DNA of 61,256 nt from Vreelandella andesensis (lineage in GTDB: Bacteria > Pseudomonadota > Gammaproteobacteria > Pseudomonadales > Halomonadaceae): assembly GCF_003989795.1 (NCBI RefSeq), contig NZ_RZHG01000023.1, positions 1 to 61,256 of the forward strand. Direction: 5' to 3'. Both the position numbers and the translations under genes were made by a program. Shown here piece by piece: positions 9,023-16,721 of this stretch; positions within the stretch are counted from its first letter, which is position 1; each line of letters opens with the position of its first letter. Below the pieces are notes generated by a model that did not search any database, was not told the origin of the DNA, and saw nothing but the letters and a program-made list of their open reading frames with translations.

Positions 9023-9523
9023 ATGGATACTGAACATTTGGAAGATTGGTTGCGAGATGCGCATGCCATGGAAAAACAAGCGGAGAAAATGTTGAAGGCT
9101 CAAGCGGGCCGCCTTGAACATTATCCGCGGCTGCAACAGCGTATTGAACAGCATGTAACAGAGACCCAGCAACAGGCCAAAAAACTAGAGCATTGCCTAA
9201 CGATATTAGGCGCTGAGGCCTCTGCCATTAAAGATATGGGTGGACAGTTAAGCGCGTTTGGCCAAGCTGTCGGCGGCATGATGGCTGAAGATGAAGTAGT
9301 GAAAGGTGGTCTCGCTTCGTATGCTTTCGAGCATTTTGAGATCGCCAGTTATCAAGCGATCATTACAGCGTCCGAAATGGCCTCGCAGCCTGAAATTACT
9401 CATATGTGTAAAGAGATTCTTCAGGAAGAGATGGCTATGGCCGATTGGCTTGGCCAAAACTTGAGCGATACCACCCGTGAGTATTTAGAACGCGATAATC
9501 AAGATCTTCGGGCTAAAACGTAA
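9023..9523 (+). CDS. Ferritin-like DUF892 (YciE/YciF-type) protein
   Basis: Members of this family are four-helix-bundle, ferritin-like stress proteins induced by salt, osmotic or general stress. The 166-aa product is almost entirely helical. It has a repeated Glu/His pattern (DAHAMEKQAEKML, EQHVTETQQQAKKLEHC, YAFEHFEIASYQ, EILQEEMAMADWL) that fits a diiron site. The ATG at 9023 is chosen because AAGGAG lies eight bases upstream, rather than the GTG at 9014. It stands alone, preceded by GGA-hairpin copy A and followed by two hairpin terminators, so expression is probably monocistronic and perhaps post-transcriptionally controlled. Confidence 0.85.
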   Translation: MDTEHLEDWLRDAHAMEKQAEKMLKAQAGRLEHYPRLQQRIEQHVTETQQQAKKLEHCLTILGAEASAIKDMGGQLSAFGQAVGGMMAEDEVVKGGLASYAFEHFEIASYQAIITASEMASQPEITHMCKEILQEEMAMADWLGQNLSDTTREYLERDNQDLRAKT

Positions 9524-9545
9524 TGTTTTAAGCCGTCTCCTATCA

Positions 9546-9578
9546 AAAAACCAAGCGATCATTATACCGTTTGGTTTT
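9546..9578 (+). terminator. Hairpin terminator after DUF892 gene
   Basis: AAACCAAGCG pairs imperfectly with CCGTTTGGTTT and is followed by TATTT, 22 bp past the DUF892 stop codon. Confidence 0.55.
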
Positions 9579-9616
9579 ATTTAGTGATTAGCCTGTCCAA
9601 CTGTTAATTATTAACA

Positions 9617-9656
9617 ATGCCAACTTATCCGCTAATGGATAGGTTGGCATTTTTTG
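9617..9656 (+). terminator. Strong rho-independent terminator
   Basis: A 14-bp stem with one mismatch (ATGCCAAC.TATCC against GGATAGGTTGGCAT) closes a 6-nt loop and is followed directly by TTTTTT. It is the second terminator behind the DUF892 gene. Confidence 0.8.
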
Positions 9657-9777
9657 CGCTAAGGGCTTGTATTTATGGCTTGTATTAAGGGCTAGCAAAA
9701 AGAGCTGTTATTTTTTCTTTTTAAGAAATGTTTTTCAGGTCAGATAGCCGAATCGCGGACTTAAAAAATTCATAATG

Positions 9778-9891
9778 CTACGTACGCTAACGCACGGTGA
9801 GCGTGCCTTTTTAAGCCCATCATAATGTTGAGCGTGGCAAGGGAAGTGTCTAAACAAGGATGTTGCGCTATGCGCTGCCAGGAAGGCAGCG
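9778..9891 (+). ncRNA. GGA-hairpin element, copy B (candidate Csr/Rsm-type sRNA)
   Basis: This is the sister of 8743-8857. Three hairpins carry GGA in the loop: GGCA (9836-9839) pairs with TGTC around AGGGAAG; AACA (9853-9856) pairs with TGTT around AGGA; and an 8-bp GCGCTGCC/GGCAGCGC stem (9872-9892) closes loop AGGAA. The middle site reads ACAAGGATGT, an exact match to the core of the CsrA binding consensus. The last stem is followed by TTTTACTATTTTT and so doubles as a terminator, which suits a free small RNA of roughly 100-120 nt. Relative to copy A, the first stem keeps pairing by an A-U to G-U change and the third closes with G-C instead of G-U. The 5' end is unknown. Confidence 0.55.
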
Positions 9892-9911
9892 CTTTTACTA
9901 TTTTTCAACAG

Positions 9912-9975
9912 CCCTATTGTCCACCAACCCTATTGTTCACCAACCCTATAGCTCACAAAGCCTGTTGTTCAAAAA
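9912..9975 (+). repeat. 16-bp degenerate tandem repeat, four units
   Basis: Four head-to-tail units derive from CCCTATTGTTCACCAA, starting at 9912, 9928, 9944 and 9960. The first two differ at one base and the later ones drift. They lie just 3' of RNA element copy B and have no counterpart behind copy A. Confidence 0.75.
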
Positions 9976-10183
9976 TACTATGGTCACGCCCATTTTTCGC
10001 CCCGCGATTTTCATGTCGCTAGGGCTGTGTTCGTTTAGCTAGCGTCCATTACGAATGGAAAAATTACCATGTCTAAAGCATCTAAAAATATCTAAAAAGC
10101 ATTTAAAAAGTGCTCAAAAAGGTATTTGCGAGTACAGGGCCGTACGAGCCTGCATTGGGCCAATTCACTGTAAGGAAAATGTT

Positions 10184-10516
10184 ATGAAATTAATCTTTGC
10201 CCTAACGCTTGGAACGATAGCCTTACTTTTAGCTGTGACCGCTAAAGATTCGCTTATCGCTCGAATCTTCCTGACTGCAGTAGGCTTTGCGTTATATGCG
10301 GTGGCACTGATCCCGGGGGCTGCTCGCAGTGAACAGAAGGTATCTGGGGCTGGTAAGCCGAACGTTACGACGATGAATGAATTCAGCGATCGACATCAAA
10401 GAGAACAGCTTAAATTCCATGAAATTTCACGCTCATCTCGAACACTCTCTACAAGCCATATTACGCTGGCAAAGGAGGCTTTATGCCCAGAAATTCAGGT
10501 AGCCAAGATCGTCTGA
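10184..10516 (+). CDS. Small membrane protein, function unknown
   Basis: The 110-aa product has two hydrophobic segments in its first half (FALTLGTIALLLAV at ~5-18 and FLTAVGFALYAVALIPG at ~28-44), then a polar tail of about 65 residues. TAAGGA lies eight bases before the ATG at 10184, which is clearer than the ATG at 10055 in the same frame. The last 34 bases overlap the start of the esterase gene in another frame, so the two are probably translated from one mRNA. I do not recognise the family. The C-terminal half may be poorly constrained because it overlaps the ribosome-binding region of the next gene. Confidence 0.6.
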   Translation: MKLIFALTLGTIALLLAVTAKDSLIARIFLTAVGFALYAVALIPGAARSEQKVSGAGKPNVTTMNEFSDRHQREQLKFHEISRSSRTLSTSHITLAKEALCPEIQVAKIV

Positions 10517-11385
10517 CCGATTTAGAAGAATTCGGAGCGGATCCTGGGTCGTTGCATGCAGGTATTTATATTCCACAGAACTTTCCAAAGAATGGGCCGC
10601 TTGTCGTGGTACTCCATGGCAGCACCCAGTCAGCGGAAAGTTACGATCTTGGATCGGGCTGGTCGGCGCTTGCCGACGAATGCGGGATTGCACTTCTGTA
10701 TCCTGGGCAGAGAAAAAGCAACAATCCGATCAGTAGCTTTAATTGGTTTAAGTCGGGTGACAGCCGCCGCGGTGCAGGCGAACCACTGTCTATTCGTCAT
10801 ATGATCGAACAGGTCGTTGATGATCACGAGATCGACCCTAAACGGGTTTTTATCACGGGGATGTCTTCAGGTGGCGCCATGACCTCTGTGATGCTGGCGA
10901 CCTATCCGGAAGTATTTGCTGGGGGCGCGATTATTGCCGGGCTACCATATCGCAGCGCGGATAACCTGATGGAGGCGGTCGTTCGCATGAAAGGATACGG
11001 CGGCCCGTCAGATAGCAAGCTCAAAGAGCTGGTACGGGAAGCCTCGACATTTGATGGCCCTTGGCCAACGATCTCGGTCTGGCATGGCAGCAGCGATTCG
11101 ACCGTCGATAATTCCAATGCCGACTCCATCGTCCGGCAGTGGCAAAAAGTCCACAACGTTGAAGGGCCACCGACGCATGAAGAAAAAGTTGACGGTTTTC
11201 CTCGACAGGTCTGGTCTAACACCGACGGGCGGGAAGTGATCGAGGAATACATCATAAAAGGAATGGGCCACGGCACGCCAATCATGGCTGATGGAGACGA
11301 AGGCCTTGGTGAAGAGGATAAGTATATGCTGGAAGTTGGCATTTCTTCGACTCGCCACATAGCGCAGTTCTGGGGTCTTACCTAG
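10483..11385 (+). CDS. PHB-depolymerase/LpqC-family alpha/beta-hydrolase
   Basis: This is a predicted serine esterase of the PHB depolymerase (LpqC) family. The product (300 aa) shows the oxyanion-region VVLHGSTQS at ~43-50 and the nucleophile elbow GMSSG with Ser128. A histidine in KGMGHGTPI near the C-terminus is preceded by an acidic candidate in WHGSSDSTVD. The ends of the fold are complete, yet there is no signal peptide, whereas many relatives are secreted. An intracellular role on polyhydroxybutyrate or another ester is therefore possible. AAAGGAGG precedes the ATG at 10483 by six bases. It sits downstream of and overlapping a small membrane protein gene. The substrate is not determinable. 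Confidence 0.8.
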   Translation: MPRNSGSQDRLTDLEEFGADPGSLHAGIYIPQNFPKNGPLVVVLHGSTQSAESYDLGSGWSALADECGIALLYPGQRKSNNPISSFNWFKSGDSRRGAGEPLSIRHMIEQVVDDHEIDPKRVFITGMSSGGAMTSVMLATYPEVFAGGAIIAGLPYRSADNLMEAVVRMKGYGGPSDSKLKELVREASTFDGPWPTISVWHGSSDSTVDNSNADSIVRQWQKVHNVEGPPTHEEKVDGFPRQVWSNTDGREVIEEYIIKGMGHGTPIMADGDEGLGEEDKYMLEVGISSTRHIAQFWGLT

Positions 11386-11420
11386 CCCGTGAAAGAACAC
11401 CGATGAAAACAGTCGGCAAG

Positions 11421-11453
11421 CAGTGGCCGGGCATATTTCGCCGCCACTGTTTA
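11421..11453. terminator. Hairpin between convergent esterase gene and lhgO
   Basis: CAGTGGC (11421-11427) pairs with GCCACTG (11443-11449) around a 15-nt loop, followed by TTTAG. It lies between the ends of the two convergent genes. Confidence 0.45.
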
Positions 11454-11508
11454 GTCACTTGAAAAAGCTAAAGCCGAGTAAAGCACGCTCCTCTAGTTAA
11501 TCACTGCG

Positions 11509-12726
11509 CTAGTTCACCACCACTGCGGCGCTAGGCGCGACCTGCTGCTTCACTTTCTCCACAATATACGCGCCAATCGGAATGGCGGAGGTGGCCGCAG
11601 GCGAGGGCGCGTTGCATACGTTAACGGTACGAGGCGTGTTGACGAATAAAAAATCGTCGACCACCTTGCCGTCATTGGACACCGCCTGGGCGCGCACACC
11701 GGCAGGGTAAGGCCCAAGATCTGCGAGCGTTAAGCTTGGGCAGTACTTACGTACCTGCTGAAGATAGCCCTTTTTATAGAATGAATTTTTAAATTCCATC
11801 ATTCCTGGGCGAAGGTTGTCTTTGAGGACCCGACGGATACCACGGTGGCGTAACATAGCGAACGTATCGGAAAGCGACACGTCGGTCTTCCGGTAACCTT
11901 CTCGTTTCCAGGCTAATACCGCGTTAGGGCCGACGGTGACGCTGCCATCAATCATGCGCGTTAGGTGTACGCCAAGAAACGGCATCGAAGGGTCAGGAAT
12001 TGGGTAGATCAGGTGGTTAACAATGTGATTGTGCTGGGCTGGAAGACGGAAGTATTCGCCGCGGAACGGGCAGATAGTGAAGTCCGGTTCGATGCCCAGC
12101 ATGCGCACTACGCGGTCTGCCATTAGCCCTGAGCAGGACACCATAAAACGGGTAGAAAAGTCCCCCTGGTTGGTGGAGACCACCACCTCATTGGTTTGCT
12201 CACTTAGGCCGGTCACCGACGTGGCATAGCGGATTTCACCGCCAGCCGCTTCGAAATCGCGGCCCATGGCAGCAGCAACTTCCGCATAGTTGACGATGCC
12301 GCTAGAGGGAACAAAGATGCCGCCGACGCCGGTGATATTGGGCTCGCGCTCGCGCAACTCTTCCGCCGTCAGCCAATAGCGTTCCAGGCCGTTAGCCTCC
12401 GTACGTTCCCACAGTGCTTTCATGCGTTGCTGCTCAAGGTCGTTGGTAGCGACCAGCAACTTGCCGCACTCATCGTAGGCAATGCTGTGTTCGTCACAAA
12501 ACGCCTTGGTGGCAACATTGCCTTCAAGACAGAAGCGCGCCTTCAAGCTGCCGGGAGTGTAATAAACCCCGGCATGAATCACGCCACTATTATGGCCAGT
12601 TTGATGACGAGCGGGACCATCCTCTTTCTCCACCAGCAGCATCTTTTTATCAGGATAGGCACGGATAAGCTGCATAGCCGTCGACAGCCCAAGTATGCCG
12701 CCCCCAATAATAATGTAGTCGTACAT
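11509..12726 (-). CDS. lhgO: L-2-hydroxyglutarate oxidase
   Basis: An FAD-dependent oxidase/dehydrogenase that converts L-2-hydroxyglutarate to 2-oxoglutarate and passes electrons to the membrane quinone pool. The product (405 aa) begins with the Rossmann motif DYIIIGGGILGLSTAMQL. It carries the strongly conserved HQTGHNSGVIHAGVYY block at ~45-60 and ends with NAPSPAATSAIPIGAYI. Overall it resembles E. coli LhgO (YgaF) very closely from end to end. The ATG at 12726 matches that family's MYDY start and is preferred to a TTG at 12744. In E. coli the gene sits in the csiD operon. Here no csiD or gab genes are adjacent, so it probably serves general metabolite repair. Confidence 0.93.
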   Translation of the reverse strand: MYDYIIIGGGILGLSTAMQLIRAYPDKKMLLVEKEDGPARHQTGHNSGVIHAGVYYTPGSLKARFCLEGNVATKAFCDEHSIAYDECGKLLVATNDLEQQRMKALWERTEANGLERYWLTAEELREREPNITGVGGIFVPSSGIVNYAEVAAAMGRDFEAAGGEIRYATSVTGLSEQTNEVVVSTNQGDFSTRFMVSCSGLMADRVVRMLGIEPDFTICPFRGEYFRLPAQHNHIVNHLIYPIPDPSMPFLGVHLTRMIDGSVTVGPNAVLAWKREGYRKTDVSLSDTFAMLRHRGIRRVLKDNLRPGMMEFKNSFYKKGYLQQVRKYCPSLTLADLGPYPAGVRAQAVSNDGKVVDDFLFVNTPRTVNVCNAPSPAATSAIPIGAYIVEKVKQQVAPSAAVVVN

Positions 12727-12991
12727 AGGCGTCTCTGTAGTCAAGTGAAATGGCCACCATCATTGGTGGTGGCCTATCTGATGAGTATAAGGCTTTTTCT
12801 CGTTTCAAATTTTTATTCATAACGCTTGTTGGGCTGTGAATTCAAACGCTATGTTGTCATGTGTTGAATGACCGTTTCTAGCGGAATCAGCAACTTTCCT
12901 TCATATTAACAACGGGCCAGATGACGACCTGCTGATGTATGTACGTTAGCCACCAGATGAGCATTAGCACCAAAGCGAGAGGATTGCACCA
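12727..12991. other. Divergent intergenic region
   Basis: A 265-bp gap between divergently transcribed lhgO and the coiled-coil gene. It must hold both promoters, but no specific operator or hairpin stands out. Confidence 0.4.
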
Positions 12992-13705
12992 ATGGTAGAG
13001 ACTAATAAACCGACAGCAAAAGCATTGCTGAGCGATAACCGGGTAAAGGTGATTTTAGCTATCGCGATTATTGCCGTGGTATGGGCTATCATCGCGCAAA
13101 CCATTGCGGGGTCTCGACAAGACAGCAAAGAAGCACTTGAAGCGCGGTTGGCCGAAACTGAGCGAGAGCATCAGCAGATTCAGGCGCAGATGTCCGATGT
13201 TGAAGCTGCGGAGCTAGATCTTGCAACATTACAACAGAGAACGAGTGCCCTTGAGGTTAAGCAAGCTGAAGCTGAAGCTGAGCTTGCTTCAACGCGAGCG
13301 GACATTGCCAATGCTAAAGAAGATTTGACCGCTTTACGGGGCGAGCATGAAACCCGAGAAGAAGAGGTAGAGGCCCTCAACGAGCAGATAGACGAGAGGC
13401 GGAGTCGCCTTGAAGTACTCAATGAGACATATGCCGAGTTAGACGCTAAAAAAGCACAGGCTGAAGCCGCTCGCGATGCCGCTCAACAGTCTCGTGAAGA
13501 AGCAGAAGAGGCTCGTAGACAGGCTGAAGAAAACCTTGAAGCGCTTAACGCTAAGATTGAAGCGCTTAACGCTAAGATTGAAGAGGCCAATGCCCAGCTT
13601 GCCTCAGTCGGCGAACAAGTAAGTGATTTAGAAGAAACCCGTGATGCGCTTACCGTAGAAATCACTTCGCTCAGAGTAATGCGCGACGAAGCACAAACGC
13701 CATAA
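12992..13705 (+). CDS. Membrane-anchored coiled-coil protein
   Basis: The 237-aa product has one membrane segment near the N-terminus (VILAIAIIAVVWAIIAQTIAG, ~20-40). The remaining ~195 residues form an almost uninterrupted Glu/Ala/Gln-rich coiled coil (LQQRTSALEVKQAEAEAEL, LEETRDALTVEITSLR), probably in the periplasm. No enzymatic domain is visible. Such proteins act as spacers or scaffolds in the envelope, but sequence of this kind is too low in complexity to assign homology. A perfect 21-bp duplication within the gene adds one heptad (EALNAKI twice). It opens the run of genes leading to the subtilase and LemA cluster. Confidence 0.75.
   Translation: MVETNKPTAKALLSDNRVKVILAIAIIAVVWAIIAQTIAGSRQDSKEALEARLAETEREHQQIQAQMSDVEAAELDLATLQQRTSALEVKQAEAEAELASTRADIANAKEDLTALRGEHETREEEVEALNEQIDERRSRLEVLNETYAELDAKKAQAEAARDAAQQSREEAEEARRQAEENLEALNAKIEALNAKIEEANAQLASVGEQVSDLEETRDALTVEITSLRVMRDEAQTP
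13538..13579 (+). repeat. Perfect 21-bp tandem duplication in the coiled-coil gene
   Basis: Two identical 21-bp units (13538-13558 and 13559-13579) encode EALNAKI twice. One unit is exactly one heptad, so the coiled-coil register is kept. Confidence 0.9.
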
Positions 13706-13772
13706 CGATTTAGAGTCCATAACTCCTCCTCGCCGCGCAGTGAACTTAAAACGCTAGGGGAGGATGTCGTAG

Positions 13773-14183
13773 ATGACAATGCTTGAACAGACGCTGCTTT
13801 TACTCCTGGCGGATACAGTGCTGGTTATCCATGTGCTGTTTGTGATGTTTGTTGTCTTCAGCTTGGTGGCCATCTATGCGGGGTATTTTTTGCAATGGCA
13901 ATGGGTGCGTAACCGCGCCTTCCGCATCATTCATCTGTGCGCCATTGGCTATGTGGTTGTGCAGGCGTGGCTTGGGATTGTGTGCCCGTTAACCACCTGG
14001 GAAATGGCATTACGAGCCAAGGCTGGGGAGGGCACTTATGCGGGCTCTTTTATTCACTATTGGCTGCATAACATTCTGTATGTCACCGCGCCTGAGTGGG
14101 TATTTGCCGTAATTTACACGCTGTTCGGTAGTTTGGTGGCAGCCAGTTGGTACGTGGTGCGGCCTTCCGCACGTTTTCGTTAG
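13773..14183 (+). CDS. DUF2784 family membrane protein
   Basis: This 136-aa inner-membrane protein has about four hydrophobic segments (LLLLLADTVLVIHVLFVMF; FSLVAIYAGYFL; IIHLCAIGYVVVQAWLGI; VFAVIYTLFGSLVAASW). It contains the family-typical CPLTTWEMALR stretch and a conserved FIHYWLHNILY. DUF2784 has no established function. GGGGAGGATGTCGTAG provides a good ribosome-binding site for the ATG at 13773. It is flanked by short gaps and lies between the coiled-coil gene and the subtilase. Confidence 0.85.
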   Translation: MTMLEQTLLLLLADTVLVIHVLFVMFVVFSLVAIYAGYFLQWQWVRNRAFRIIHLCAIGYVVVQAWLGIVCPLTTWEMALRAKAGEGTYAGSFIHYWLHNILYVTAPEWVFAVIYTLFGSLVAASWYVVRPSARFR

Positions 14184-14380
14184 TTAAGAAAGGCGATCGG
14201 TCGCTAAGGTTATGCTGAAAATAGCGACGATTGTTGTGATTCCCGCCGGTTAACCAAGAATGTCCATCGCTTTAAATCCATCTGGCGAAGCCCATCAGGT
14301 GCGTTAAGCTGACAATGTGGGTGCTACTTAGACACGCAAGTTTTCTATTGCTTAACGGCTAAACGTGAAGGATGTCTACG

Positions 14381-15739
14381 ATGGCGAAAAAACCGATGGG
14401 TAACGGACGCGGTACCCCGCCAACGGGTGAGCCACGCGCCTCTGTTTCAAGTGCCTCTGTTTCAAGTGCCTCTGTTTCAAGTGCCTCTGTATCGTGCGGC
14501 ACCGAAAAGCTGCTACTGGCAGCTTTAGAGCGAGGGGGCAGTTGCCTGGAAACCGGGCGATTTTTGATCAGCTATCGTGAGGGACGGGTAGACGAGGGCC
14601 TAAAGTTGTTAAAAGCGCTGAATTTCCGCGTTGCTGATGCCCGCGACTTTACTGATCAAGCCGTTAGCCTGGAAGATACCGGAGATGCTGAGGCAATGGT
14701 GTTTCCGGAGTTGGGCGTGGCGCTTATTGGCGGTGATGCTTTGCAGCTGCACGGGATGAGTATTAAAGATGTTATCCCACCGGATGGTCCGATAGAAATC
14801 ATTGAACCAGAGTATTTTGCGTTCTCAGAAAGCGCGGAGTACTTGAGGGGGTTTTTACGGGCAGCGACCACCATTGCTCGTGATCTTGGCGTTGAGCTGG
14901 ACGCGGACGATGGCGAAAAAAACCTTGAAGAGGGAACCCTTCGGCCAACCTGGGGGCTAAGCCGCTGCAACGTGCCGCAAAGTCGCTGGAGCGGTGCCGG
15001 CATTAAAGTCGCCGTGTTGGATACCGGGATGGACATTGGACATCCGGACTTCGCTGATAGGGAGTTTGATACGCGATCGTTCGTCGGTGAGCCAGCACAC
15101 GATATCAACGGCCACGGAACGCACTGTATTGGTACGGCCTGTGGCCCCAAAACGCCCTCCGGAAACACGCCCCGCTATGGCATCGCGTTCAGTGCTCACG
15201 TGCGGGTCGGTAAAGTGCTGACAAACTCAGGCAGCAGCACGGGAGCGGGAGTATTGGCTGGGATGAATTGGGCGATTGCCAATCGCTGCGAAGTAATCTC
15301 AATGTCTCTTGGCAGCCAAAGCCCGGTGCAAGCTGCTTACACCCACGCTGGCGCGGCGGCACTTCGCAATGGCTGCTTGATTATTGCTGCCGCCGGTAAT
15401 TCTTCTGCCCATACCGGCGCTCCAGCCAATTCGCCCACCATCATGTCCGTTGCGTCAATTGACGCCAGCTTGAAGCCCTCAAGCTTTTCTAACGCTGGCA
15501 AGATCGACATTGCCGCGCCAGGAGGCGATATTTTTTCCTCTTGGCCTCGGCCAGTTCACTACAAAACGATTAGTGGAACCAGTATGGCTGCTCCTCATGT
15601 GGCAGGTTGTGCCGCCCTCTGGGCAGAGTCCGACGCCTCACTTAGGGGAATGAAACTCTGGGAGCAGCTATTGGCGTCGGCGCAGCGCTTGCCGTTTGCT
15701 GACCCCCACGTAGGCGCAGGGTTGGTACAAGCCCCTTAA
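14381..15739 (+). CDS. S8 family (subtilisin-like) serine protease
   Basis: A subtilase of about 452 aa. The catalytic triad is intact: Asp214 in VLDTGMD, His245 in GHGTH, and Ser401 in GTSMAAPHVAG, with oxyanion Asn340 in AAAGNSS. No signal peptide is present. The first 40 residues are a Ser/Ala linker containing four ASVSS repeats, followed by ~145 residues that may be an N-terminal propeptide-like domain (RFLISYREG to IEIIEPEYF). The ATG at 14381 has AAGGA eight bases upstream; ATG 14372 is too close to that site. The next gene encodes a separate small protein resembling a subtilisin propeptide, and LemA and M48 genes follow. Substrates are unknown, and a cytoplasmic or non-classical location is inferred. 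Confidence 0.88.
   Translation: MAKKPMGNGRGTPPTGEPRASVSSASVSSASVSSASVSCGTEKLLLAALERGGSCLETGRFLISYREGRVDEGLKLLKALNFRVADARDFTDQAVSLEDTGDAEAMVFPELGVALIGGDALQLHGMSIKDVIPPDGPIEIIEPEYFAFSESAEYLRGFLRAATTIARDLGVELDADDGEKNLEEGTLRPTWGLSRCNVPQSRWSGAGIKVAVLDTGMDIGHPDFADREFDTRSFVGEPAHDINGHGTHCIGTACGPKTPSGNTPRYGIAFSAHVRVGKVLTNSGSSTGAGVLAGMNWAIANRCEVISMSLGSQSPVQAAYTHAGAAALRNGCLIIAAAGNSSAHTGAPANSPTIMSVASIDASLKPSSFSNAGKIDIAAPGGDIFSSWPRPVHYKTISGTSMAAPHVAGCAALWAESDASLRGMKLWEQLLASAQRLPFADPHVGAGLVQAP
14438..14497 (+). repeat. 15-bp tandem repeat, four units, inside the subtilase gene
   Basis: Units start at 14438, 14453, 14468 and 14483. The first three are identical (GCCTCTGTTTCAAGT) and the fourth diverges. 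Each encodes ASVSS, so changes in copy number would alter linker length without shifting the frame. Confidence 0.9.
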
Positions 15740-15810
15740 TATAAGTGGGTTATCTTTGTGCAGTTGCCGCGTTTGGCCCTGCCTGAAGAGCAGACTTCGA
15801 AGGTAGATCA

Positions 15811-16050
15811 ATGGCGAATATTGAGCTTTGGATAGTGACGGTTTCAAGCGATCAGTCGATTAATGAAATAGCCAACCGCCTGAGTGCCGAAGGGTTAACC
15901 ATCCGGGATGTGCTTGAGGAGATTGGCTGTATTACCGGATCGGCAGATAACGTCACCGTGGAGCGATTAAAAGAGATTAAAGGCGTGGTAGATATTACGC
16001 CAGATATCCAGATCGACATGGGGCCACCAGGCAACGAGAAAACTTGGTAA
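15811..16050 (+). CDS. Small free-standing subtilisin-propeptide-like protein (I9-like)
   Basis: The 79-aa cytosolic-looking product has the length and strand-helix pattern of a subtilisin propeptide or I9 inhibitor. It opens with a strand (IELWIVTVSSD), then a helix (SINEIANRLSAEGL), a turn with CITGSADN, a second helix (TVERLKEIKGV) and a closing strand (VVDITPDIQIDM). In that family the C-terminal strand inserts into the protease active site. It lies 71 bp after the subtilase stop, so it may act in trans as folding chaperone and inhibitor of that enzyme. The assignment rests on pattern and context only, since no catalytic motif is expected. Confidence 0.6.
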   Translation: MANIELWIVTVSSDQSINEIANRLSAEGLTIRDVLEEIGCITGSADNVTVERLKEIKGVVDITPDIQIDMGPPGNEKTW

Positions 16051-16102
16051 GCTCGACTGCTATTACTGCCACTATTAACGCTAACGCTAAGGATGGATCA
16101 GA

Positions 16103-16696
16103 ATGCTGACACTGATTATTGTTTTGGTAATTGTTGCTGTTATCGCCTTTTATGTCGTCGGAATCTATAACCGGCTGGTATCGCTGAGAAACCGATTTCA
16201 GAATGCGTTTGCCCAAATTGAAGTGCAGTTAAAGCGGCGGCACGACCTTATTCCTAACTTGGTAGAGACCGCTAAGGGCTATCTCAGCCATGAGCGAGAA
16301 ACGTTGCAGTCGGTCATTGAGGCTCGAAATACAGCCTCTGCTGGGCTGAAAGCGGCAGCGGCGAATCCGGGTAGCGCCAAGGCGATGGCTGATCTTGGCG
16401 GTGCCGAAGGTGCGCTAACCCAGGCGATGGGGCGGCTTAATGTGGTCATGGAAGCTTACCCAGACCTGAAAGCGTCGCAAAATATGATGCAGTTGTCAGA
16501 AGAACTCACCAGCACGGAAAACAAAGTGGCTTTTGCGCGTCAGTCATTCAATGATGCGGTGATGCACTACAACACCTACCGTCAGAGCTTTCCCCCAGTG
16601 GCGGTGGCCGGTATGTTCGGGCATGGTCAAGATGCCTCGCTGTTAGAGTTCGAAGACAGCGCACAGATCCAGGTGGCGCCGAAAGTGTCGTTCTAA
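16103..16696 (+). CDS. lemA: LemA family membrane protein
   Basis: LemA proteins are inner-membrane proteins with one N-terminal membrane helix and a large helical domain, of poorly understood function and often encoded next to M48/HtpX proteases. The 197-aa product has its anchor at residues ~2-20 (TLIIVLVIVAVIAFYVVGIY). It then shows the family signature RNRFQNAFAQIEVQLKRRHDLIPNLVETAKGYL and the later FNDAVMHYNTYRQSFP, and it ends with the usual F-rich C-terminus. It lies 52 bp after the propeptide-like gene and 25 bp before an M48 membrane protease gene, so a transcript shared with the protease is likely. Confidence 0.92.
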   Translation: MLTLIIVLVIVAVIAFYVVGIYNRLVSLRNRFQNAFAQIEVQLKRRHDLIPNLVETAKGYLSHERETLQSVIEARNTASAGLKAAAANPGSAKAMADLGGAEGALTQAMGRLNVVMEAYPDLKASQNMMQLSEELTSTENKVAFARQSFNDAVMHYNTYRQSFPPVAVAGMFGHGQDASLLEFEDSAQIQVAPKVSF

Positions 16697-16721
16697 GTTA
16701 TTGCCCAGGAGCTAGTGGGAC

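Larger units (their letters stand above)
9657..10183. other. Intergenic region with RNA element and tandem repeat
   Basis: About 530 bp without a credible protein gene. It contains GGA-hairpin copy B (9778-9891), a degenerate 16-bp tandem repeat (9912-9975), a short palindrome CCATTACGAATGG at about 10045, and A-rich sequence before the small membrane-protein gene. Short ORFs crossing the RNA element are treated as accidental. Confidence 0.55.

Noticed and set aside
8793..9095. ORF sharing the peptide EVSKQG..AMRCQEG with an ORF at 9825
   Set aside because: The peptide similarity follows from the homologous RNA element. A one-base indel inside the third hairpin breaks frame conservation between the copies, the downstream parts are unrelated, and neither has a ribosome-binding site.
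9778..9830. GacA-type upstream activating sequence before RNA element B
   Set aside because: No TGTAAG...CTTACA dyad is present upstream of either copy.
9825..10022. Second ORF over RNA element copy B
   Set aside because: Same reason as its partner; it also runs through the 16-bp tandem repeat, giving low-complexity peptide.
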